Both the position numbers and the translations under genes were made by a program. Shown in pieces: positions 15,247 to 17,300 of a stretch of DNA of 17,300 nucleotides. The stretch is from an uncultured Lachnospiraceae bacterium (GTDB lineage: Bacteria > Bacillota > Clostridia > Lachnospirales > Lachnospiraceae). The DNA is taken from assembly GCA_902489925.1 (NCBI GenBank), contig CABUBX010000028.1, positions 1 to 17,300 on the forward strand, read 5' to 3'. Position 1 is the first letter of the stretch. Every line of letters starts with the position of its first letter. Under the pieces are notes generated by a model. It was not told the origin of the DNA, made no database searches, and saw nothing but the letters and a program-made list of their open reading frames with translations.

Positions 15247-15894
15247 ATGAGACGAGTCCATGATGTAAAAAAGATGACAGATAATCCCTATTTAAATATG
15301 TACGCACTGGATATGTGCGATGAGTGCGGTAAACATTCGACTTACTATCTTGCTTCAAGAAATCAGAGCATTGAAGACTTAAAGCTGTCAACGGGAGTGA
15401 ATAAGGCGGACGGTGTGATTGTTTATGCGGTTTACAAAGGGAAAAATAAGGAAAAAGGACAGGATAAAGAAAAGCTTGTGCTGATTCGGCAGTACAGAAG
15501 TACAATTAATGATTTTATTTATGAATTTCCTGCCGGTCTTGTTGATGCGGGCGAGGATTTTAAGACAGCCGGAAAACGAGAACTTAAAGAGGAAACAGGG
15601 CTTGACTTTGAGCCGATACGTGCGGCAGATATGTATACAAAGCCGTTTTTTACAACTGTCGGGATGACGGATGAATCCTGCGGCACTGTTTACGGCTATG
15701 CCTACGGCGAACCTTCAAAGGAAGGGCAGGAGGCGACGGAGGAGATTGATATTGTGCTTGCCGACAGAGATGAGGTGCGACGTATTTTAAAAGAAGAAAG
15801 AGTGGCGATTATGTGTGCTTATATGCTGATGCATTTTCTTCATTCCGAGGAAGGTGAGGCGCTTTCATTTTTAGAGGAAAGAGAAGATGATTAA
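15247..15894 (+). CDS. Nudix hydrolase, ADP-ribose pyrophosphatase-like
   Basis: A 215-residue cytoplasmic hydrolase. The Nudix box GX5EX7REUXEEXGU is complete at residues 97-119, with G97, E103, R111-E112, E115-E116 and G118. The FPAGLVDAGE lead-in, and TTVGMTDE about 20 residues after the box, resemble the ADP-ribose pyrophosphatase (NudF) group, which splits ADP-ribose to AMP and ribose-5-phosphate; the exact substrate is inferred. An N-terminal portion (about 1-50), with two close cysteines in MCDECGK, precedes the core fold and may form the dimer domain. The ATG has AAGGAGG at 15233-15239, inside a hairpin that also terminates the upstream operon, so expression should depend on the local promoter. 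Its last 8 bases overlap the rhomboid gene. Confidence 0.92.
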   Translation: MRRVHDVKKMTDNPYLNMYALDMCDECGKHSTYYLASRNQSIEDLKLSTGVNKADGVIVYAVYKGKNKEKGQDKEKLVLIRQYRSTINDFIYEFPAGLVDAGEDFKTAGKRELKEETGLDFEPIRAADMYTKPFFTTVGMTDESCGTVYGYAYGEPSKEGQEATEEIDIVLADRDEVRRILKEERVAIMCAYMLMHFLHSEEGEALSFLEEREDD

Positions 15895-16489
15895 AGAGAA
15901 GCTAAACCAAATCGCACCGGTAAATATGGCAGTCGTTGCGGCCAATGTGATTGTGTTTTTTATTATGGAGATTTTGGGGGATACAAAAGATACGCTGTTT
16001 ATGCTTGAGCATGGTGCATCCTTTGCGCCGCTTATTTTTGAAAAACACCAATACTGGCGGCTTTTGACATGCATGTTTTTGCATTTCGGCTCACGTCATT
16101 TATTCAACAATATGCTTGTGCTTGCTTTTGTCGGTGACAGGCTCGAAAAGTTTGTCGGAAAGCTTAGATATATGCTGATTTATTTTGGAGGCGGTCTTTT
16201 GGCAGGCGTGATTTCGGCGGGGCTTGATTATTTTGGTAACGATTTTTATGTATCGGCAGGGGCCAGCGGTGCGGTTTTTGCGGTTGTCGGGGCACTTGCA
16301 TGGTTGATTATCCGTCATAGAGGCCAGCTTTATGATATCAGTATCCAACAAATTATACTTTTTATTATTTTTAGTATTTATCTCGGCTTTCAGGGCGGCA
16401 GTGTGGATAATGCAGCCCATGTGGGAGGTCTTGTCTGCGGTTTTGTGCTTTCAATGCTGTTTTGTGGGCGAAAACTTAAATACCGGTAA
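15887..16489 (+). CDS. Rhomboid family intramembrane serine protease
   Basis: A 200-residue membrane protein with about six hydrophobic segments, the size of the minimal bacterial rhomboid core. It should cut transmembrane segments of other proteins within the lipid bilayer. The catalytic dyad is present: S127 in GASGAVFAVVG and H178 in AAHVGGLVCGFVL. The upstream HFGSRHLFNNML segment holds the conserved His and Asn that line the active site in GlpG, after YWRLLTCMFLH, the typical lead into it. No accessory zinc or TPR domain is present. The start ATG lies 8 bases inside the Nudix gene (ATGATTAA), with GAGG at 15874-15877, so the two are translationally coupled. The substrate is unknown. Confidence 0.94.
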   Translation: MIKEKLNQIAPVNMAVVAANVIVFFIMEILGDTKDTLFMLEHGASFAPLIFEKHQYWRLLTCMFLHFGSRHLFNNMLVLAFVGDRLEKFVGKLRYMLIYFGGGLLAGVISAGLDYFGNDFYVSAGASGAVFAVVGALAWLIIRHRGQLYDISIQQIILFIIFSIYLGFQGGSVDNAAHVGGLVCGFVLSMLFCGRKLKYR

Positions 16490-16504
16490 GCAATAAATAT
16501 TTTA

Positions 16505-16534
16505 GTGGCAACATGCCGTACATTATGATATAAT
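16505..16534 (+). promoter_or_regulatory. Extended -10 promoter of pyrH
   Basis: A perfect TATAAT (16529-16534) has the extended TG at 16526-16527. GTGGCA (16505-16510) is a 4-of-6 match to a -35 at 18 bp. Transcription should start near 16541, which places the GTG at 16543 at the very 5' end and favours the GTG at 16564 as the start codon. The 74-bp gap holds no convincing terminator for the rhomboid gene. Confidence 0.7.
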
Positions 16535-16563
16535 GAGACAAAGTGTATAAAGAGGTGCTTAAA

Positions 16564-17271
16564 GTGGAAGATTTTAAGAGAATATTATTGAAATTAAGCG
16601 GCGAAGCTTTAGCGGGAGGCAAAGGCTTCGGCTTTGATGAGGCAACATGCCTTGACGTTGCCGGACAGGTGAAGCAGCTTGTGGATATGGGAAAAGAAGT
16701 TGCCATTGTTATCGGCGGCGGAAATTTCTGGAGAGGCAGAAACAGCAGTAAGATTATCGAGCGCACAAAGTCCGATACAATCGGTATGCTCGGTACGATT
16801 ATGAATTGTGTTTATGTATCCGAGATTTTCAGAACACAGGGGATGAAGACAGAGGTCTTTACACCGTTTACTGTCGGTGCATTTACAACTTTATTTTCAA
16901 AAGATAAGGCAATTGAAGCCCTTGAGTCAGGCAAGGTTATTTTCTTTGCAGGTGGCACAGGCCATCCGTATTTTTCAACAGATACAGGGACGACACTGCG
17001 TGCCATTGAAATTGAGGCCGATGCGATTATGCTGGCAAAAGCCATTGACGGTGTTTATGACAGTGACCCTAAGACAAATCCGGATGCGAAAAAGTATGAC
17101 AGAATCAGTATTGATGAAGTGCTTGATGCAAAGCTTCAGGTTGTCGATTTGACGGCGACGATTATGTGCTATGAAAACCGTATGCCGATGCTTGTTTTCG
17201 GATTAAACGGCGAGAACAGTATTGTCAAGGCTTTAAGTGAGGATTTTGACGGCACATATGTGTATGCTTAA
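16564..17271 (+). CDS. pyrH: UMP kinase
   Basis: PyrH phosphorylates UMP to UDP in the cytoplasm and is essential for pyrimidine nucleotide supply. It belongs to the amino-acid-kinase fold, not the NMP-kinase fold. The motifs run in order: RILLKLSGEALAG at the N-terminus, VAIVIGGGNFWRGR, KSDTIGMLGTIMN, FFAGGTGHPYFSTDTGTTLRAIE and DGVYDSDPKTNPDAKKYDR. The NFWRGR and MNCVYVSEIFR wording is what I associate with Lachnospiraceae. I place the start at GTG 16564 (235 residues, the normal size, beginning MEDFKRILLKLSG) with AGAGG at 16551-16555; the longer reading from GTG 16543 adds seven residues but would start at the expected transcription start with no ribosome-binding site. In many Firmicutes pyrH follows rpsB-tsf and precedes frr; here a rhomboid gene precedes it, and what follows is outside the window. 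Confidence 0.95.
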   Translation: MEDFKRILLKLSGEALAGGKGFGFDEATCLDVAGQVKQLVDMGKEVAIVIGGGNFWRGRNSSKIIERTKSDTIGMLGTIMNCVYVSEIFRTQGMKTEVFTPFTVGAFTTLFSKDKAIEALESGKVIFFAGGTGHPYFSTDTGTTLRAIEIEADAIMLAKAIDGVYDSDPKTNPDAKKYDRISIDEVLDAKLQVVDLTATIMCYENRMPMLVFGLNGENSIVKALSEDFDGTYVYA

Positions 17272-17300
17272 ATCAACTCGTTGTGCTACTTGAAAATTGT

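Noticed and set aside
16507..16517. GGCA-ACA-TGCC mini-palindrome near the pyrH -35
   Set aside because: Four-base arms are too short to separate from chance, and no second copy is seen.
16543..16563. Longer pyrH start at GTG 16543
   Set aside because: It coincides with the expected transcription start and has no Shine-Dalgarno; GTG 16564 has AGAGG at a proper distance and gives the standard N-terminus.

Overview
The window looks like a chromosomal segment from a low-to-mid GC Firmicute of class Clostridia, most likely Lachnospiraceae. The support is the set of protein families (a clostridial aspartokinase, a DUF4358/MBOAT/DHHW trio, a secreted XXXLXXG-repeat protein beside an MMPL transporter, a Lachnospiraceae-like PyrH), strong AGGAGG ribosome-binding sites and sigma-A-like promoters. 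I see no insertion sequences, phage genes, tRNA/rRNA genes or CRISPR arrays. The family placement is inference from protein character only.

Layout. (1) 1-2121: the 3' end of glmM and a complete glmS, one base apart and closed by a strong intrinsic terminator; together they make glucosamine-6-P and glucosamine-1-P for cell wall precursors. (2) 2269-5828: a small ECF-like sigma factor, then a three-gene operon with its own consensus promoter: a DUF4358 lipoprotein, an MBOAT O-acyltransferase and a DHHW (AlgX/AlgJ-like) protein, probably for O-acylation of an exported glycan. (3) 5927-7246: aspartate kinase with its own promoter. (4) 7322-9715: a tightly packed NitT/TauT-type ABC importer (lipoprotein, permease, ATPase), ligand unknown. 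(5) 9723-15184: a TetR repressor divergent from an MMPL/RND-type exporter and an 860-residue secreted repeat protein; the intergenic region holds three copies of one 13-bp palindrome placed on the two promoters. (6) 15247-16489: an ADP-ribose-pyrophosphatase-like Nudix hydrolase overlapping a rhomboid protease gene by 8 nt. (7) 16564-17271: pyrH (UMP kinase) with its own extended -10 promoter.

Most notable. The TetR/MMPL/XXXLXXG module is a candidate uncharacterised export or envelope system: its regulation can be read from the DNA, and the partner protein has two repeat arms of nearly equal length (about 180 and 177 residues) around a central helical segment, which suggests a long hairpin. 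Immediately downstream, one 17-20 bp hairpin is at once the operon's terminator, the site of a -10 box (in the loop) and the Shine-Dalgarno of the Nudix gene (in the 3' arm), an arrangement that would insulate that gene from read-through. All promoter, operator and RNA-structure calls were made by eye.
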